Of a DNA stretch of 10,000 bases, positions 7,917 through 10,000 are shown in pieces (the first letter of the stretch is position 1; each line of letters starts with the position of its first letter). The notes under the pieces are model-generated. The model searched no databases, was not told the DNA's origin, and was given only the letters and a program-made list of their open reading frames with translations. Made by a program: the position numbers and the translations under genes. The DNA is from Flavobacterium sp. (lineage in GTDB: Bacteria; Bacteroidota; Bacteroidia; Flavobacteriales; Flavobacteriaceae). The stretch spans positions 1 to 10,000 of the forward strand of contig NZ_JAIWOF010000091.1 in NCBI RefSeq assembly GCF_020217025.1. Direction: 5' to 3'.

Positions 7917-9221
7917 ATGCAACATTTATATAAAATAGTATTCCTTTTCATCATCGGATTTTCAGCACAAGCACAAGATTTGCTTACCCTTGAAGATGCG
8001 GTTAAAATTGCTTTGGAAAACAATTACGATATTAAAATCGCAAAAAACAATTCCAAAATTGATGCAACCAACAACAATTTAGCCAATGCTGGAATGTTGC
8101 CTTCATTGAATGCAAATTTCACTAACAATAATAGTCAATTAAATACCACGCAAACACAATCTGATGGTTCCGAAAGAAAACTAGACAATGCTAAAAACAT
8201 GAATTTAACGTATGGTGTTGGTTTAGATTGGACGATTTTCGATGGTTTAAGCATGTTTGCTAGAAAAGAGCAATTAAACGTTTTAGAACAACAAGGAAAA
8301 GCCGAATTACAAACAGCCATTCTAACCCGAATTAGTGATGTATATACCACCTATTTTGATTTGGTACAACAACAACAAGTTTTAGCTTCGATTGATACCG
8401 CGATTGTGATTTCAAACCAACGTTTAACAACCGCTCAAAATCGTTTTAGCATTGGAAAAGCTTCGAAATTAGAAGTTTTGAATGCACAAGTAGATTTGAA
8501 TAGCGATTTAAGTTTGCAATTGAAACAAAGAGAACTCATCAAAATCAGTAAAATTAGATTGAACGAATTATTAGTTCGCGATATTCAAACCGATTTTAAA
8601 GTAGCTAACGAAGTTACATTTGAACAAAACTTAGATTTCAACGAATTAAAAGCAACAGCCGAAAAACAAAATCCGCAATTGCAAGCGCAAATTCTATCTA
8701 AAAAAGTAGCCGATTTGAATTTGAAACAAGTCAAAGGCAATCGCTATCCAACGGTTCGCCTTACTTCAGGTTATAATTTCACACGTTCGGAAGCTTCTTT
8801 GGGATTTATTACGCAATCATCTGGACAAGGTTTTGTGTATGGAGTTACTGCGACTGTGCCAATTTTTAATGGATTTCTTCAAAACAGAAACGAAAAAGTA
8901 GCGAAATATCAAGTGGAGAATGCTGGATTCATTTTAGAACAACAAAAATTATCACTAACTTCACAATTATCGTCTTTATATGCGAGTTATCAAACCAATT
9001 TAGAGTTGGTAAAAGTGGAAGAAAAAAACTTAGAAATCGCCAAACAAAACTTAGATATTACGTTAGCGAAATTCAAAATTGGAACAATCACAACTATCGA
9101 ATTTAGAACAGCTCAGCAAAACTTTGTGGATGCATCAGTTCGTTATTCGAATGCGCAATATGTAACCAAACTTTCAGAAATCAACTTAAAAGAATTAGCC
9201 GGTACTTTAAAATTAAATTAA
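7917..9221 (+). CDS. TolC-family outer-membrane efflux channel
   Basis: This is the outer-membrane duct of the tripartite exporter, expected to form a trimeric beta-barrel with a long periplasmic alpha-helical tunnel. It is 434 residues, usual for the family. The signal peptide (1 to about 19) has a hydrophobic core and ends FSAQA before Q; there is no lipobox cysteine, so it is not lipid-anchored as many such proteins are. The mature part starts with the family-typical LTLEDAVKIALENN. The internal duplication of the family is visible: the helix-turn pattern IGKASKLEVLNAQ (179-191) in the first half recurs as IGTITTIEFRTAQ (388-400) in the second, and Q/N-rich amphipathic helices fill both halves. 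It starts 4 bp after the pump stop codon, as last gene of the operon, which strongly supports a dedicated partnership. No terminator-like hairpin is seen after its stop. Confidence 0.96.
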   Translation: MQHLYKIVFLFIIGFSAQAQDLLTLEDAVKIALENNYDIKIAKNNSKIDATNNNLANAGMLPSLNANFTNNNSQLNTTQTQSDGSERKLDNAKNMNLTYGVGLDWTIFDGLSMFARKEQLNVLEQQGKAELQTAILTRISDVYTTYFDLVQQQQVLASIDTAIVISNQRLTTAQNRFSIGKASKLEVLNAQVDLNSDLSLQLKQRELIKISKIRLNELLVRDIQTDFKVANEVTFEQNLDFNELKATAEKQNPQLQAQILSKKVADLNLKQVKGNRYPTVRLTSGYNFTRSEASLGFITQSSGQGFVYGVTATVPIFNGFLQNRNEKVAKYQVENAGFILEQQKLSLTSQLSSLYASYQTNLELVKVEEKNLEIAKQNLDITLAKFKIGTITTIEFRTAQQNFVDASVRYSNAQYVTKLSEINLKELAGTLKLN

Positions 9222-9226
9222 TATCT

Positions 9227-9234
9227 TATTTTTG
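9227..9234 (+). promoter_or_regulatory. Candidate -7 box for the bestrophin gene
   Basis: TATTTTTG matches TAnnTTTG exactly and lies 66 bases before the bestrophin ATG and just after the channel stop codon. No TTG box is found at the expected upstream distance, and such words arise easily in AT-rich DNA, so read-through from the efflux operon across the 79-bp gap is an equal possibility. Confidence 0.25.
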
Positions 9235-9257
9235 TTAAAGTGATGAGGAGTTTTCAT

Positions 9258-9292
9258 AACTTTTAAACTCTTAAACATCTAAACTTTTAAAC
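9258..9292 (+). repeat. Short AT-rich direct repeat before the bestrophin start
   Basis: AACTTTTAAAC occurs at 9258-9268 and 9282-9292, exactly 24 bp apart, with a partial copy between; the core TTAAAC appears three times (9263, 9271, 9287). It ends 8 bp before the ATG, so it would be in the mRNA leader. There is no Shine-Dalgarno sequence, and such unpaired A/T-rich leaders are usual in Bacteroidota. A specific function is not evident. Confidence 0.4.
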
Positions 9293-9300
9293 ATTAATAA

Positions 9301-10000
9301 ATGGTTCAATACAACCCAAAAGACTGGATTACTTTTATTTTTCGTTTTCACGAATCGGATACCTTTCGTCAACTGATTCCGATGATGATTTTCATTGGAT
9401 TTTATGCTTACGGAATCGCTTATTTGGAATTAGAATATTGGAAACTTTCCGAAACCAGTCATGTAAAAAACCTTAATGTAATGCACACCACTGTTGGTTT
9501 TGTATTGTCGTTATTATTGGCATACAGAACCAATACGGCTTACGACCGCTGGTGGGAAGGTCGAAAACAATGGGGTGCTTTAGTGAACAATAGTCGAAAT
9601 TTAGCCATAAAACTTTCCGCTTATTTGTCTGATGAGAATGATAGAAATTTCTACAGAAAAGTGATTCCGGCTTATGCTTCAGTACTTTCAAAACATTTAT
9701 TGAATGAAGAAGTAAGTAAAATGTTGTTTGAAGGTTTGGATTTAGAAATGGATCACCACAAACACCGTCCGAATCAAGTAGCAAAAATGTTGTTTCAAAA
9801 AGCAAATGATTTGTACAAATCGGGAAAAATTTCGGGTGACCAATTTTACATCATCAATTCCGAATTACAATCATTTACAGATATTTGTGGCGCTTGTGAG
9901 CGTATTAAAAACACGCCTATTCCCTACTCGTATAGTTCGTTTATCAAAAAATTCATCTTCTTTTTTGTGATGACGTTACCTTTCGGATTTGTATTTAGTT
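9301..10000 (+). CDS. Bestrophin-family ion channel, partial (C-terminus beyond the right edge)
   Basis: The frame opens with ATG at 9301 and runs 233 codons to the window edge without a stop; full bacterial members are around 290-300 residues. The bestrophin/UPF0187 signature RTNTAYDRWWEGR (76-88) is followed by GALVNNSRNLA, and the second conserved stretch CERIKNTPIPYSYS runs from 199. Hydrophobic segments lie at about 24-44, 60-75 and from about 217 (FFFVMTLPFGFV), as expected for the four-helix subunit of a pentameric channel. Eukaryotic bestrophins are chloride channels; the studied Klebsiella homologue conducts cations, so ion selectivity here is open. It follows the efflux operon by 79 bp on the same strand but has no known functional link to it. 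Confidence 0.93.
   Translation, partial: MVQYNPKDWITFIFRFHESDTFRQLIPMMIFIGFYAYGIAYLELEYWKLSETSHVKNLNVMHTTVGFVLSLLLAYRTNTAYDRWWEGRKQWGALVNNSRNLAIKLSAYLSDENDRNFYRKVIPAYASVLSKHLLNEEVSKMLFEGLDLEMDHHKHRPNQVAKMLFQKANDLYKSGKISGDQFYIINSELQSFTDICGACERIKNTPIPYSYSSFIKKFIFFFVMTLPFGFVFS

Noticed and set aside
9473..9805. A 110-codon minus-strand frame opposite the bestrophin gene
   Set aside because: The plus-strand frame carries clear bestrophin signatures across the same bases, and the antisense translation has no recognisable features.

Overview
The window looks like an ordinary chromosomal segment of a Flavobacterium-like member of the Flavobacteriaceae (Bacteroidota). The reasons are AT-rich codon use throughout, sequences close to TAnnTTTG upstream of genes, A/T-rich leaders with no Shine-Dalgarno sequence, and protein sequences of flavobacterial character. 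This assignment rests on sequence style and remembered family features, not on a database search.

Layout: (1) 1-1243, minus strand: the N-terminal 414 codons of a secreted M1-family zinc metallopeptidase; its C-terminus lies beyond the left edge. (2) 1244-1416: a divergent intergenic region with weak candidate promoters for both directions and a strong imperfect hairpin (1333-1396) in the presumed recG leader. (3) 1417-3531, plus strand: recG, complete, apparently using a TTG start. (4) 3532-3729: an intergenic region with a good Bacteroidota-type promoter (3669-3700). A 10-bp word lies between its two boxes and recurs 89 bp upstream. (5) 3730-9221: a complete tripartite RND efflux operon in the order adaptor, inner-membrane pump, TolC-like outer-membrane channel, with gaps of 37 and 4 bp. 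(6) 9301-10000: the start of a bestrophin-family channel gene, cut by the right edge.

The three efflux genes encode one machine. The RND pump uses the proton gradient to move substrate from the periplasm or outer inner-membrane leaflet into a channel formed by the adaptor and the TolC-like protein, and out across the outer membrane. The substrate cannot be read from the sequence, and no regulator gene lies next to the operon in the window. recG (fork and recombination repair) and the peptidase have no evident functional tie to it.

I found no RNA gene, insertion sequence, CRISPR array, phage trace or other accessory system, and nothing that supports a new multi-gene system. The points worth a second look are small: the recG leader hairpin, the TTG start, the repeated word in the efflux promoter, and the predicted neck residues of the bestrophin.
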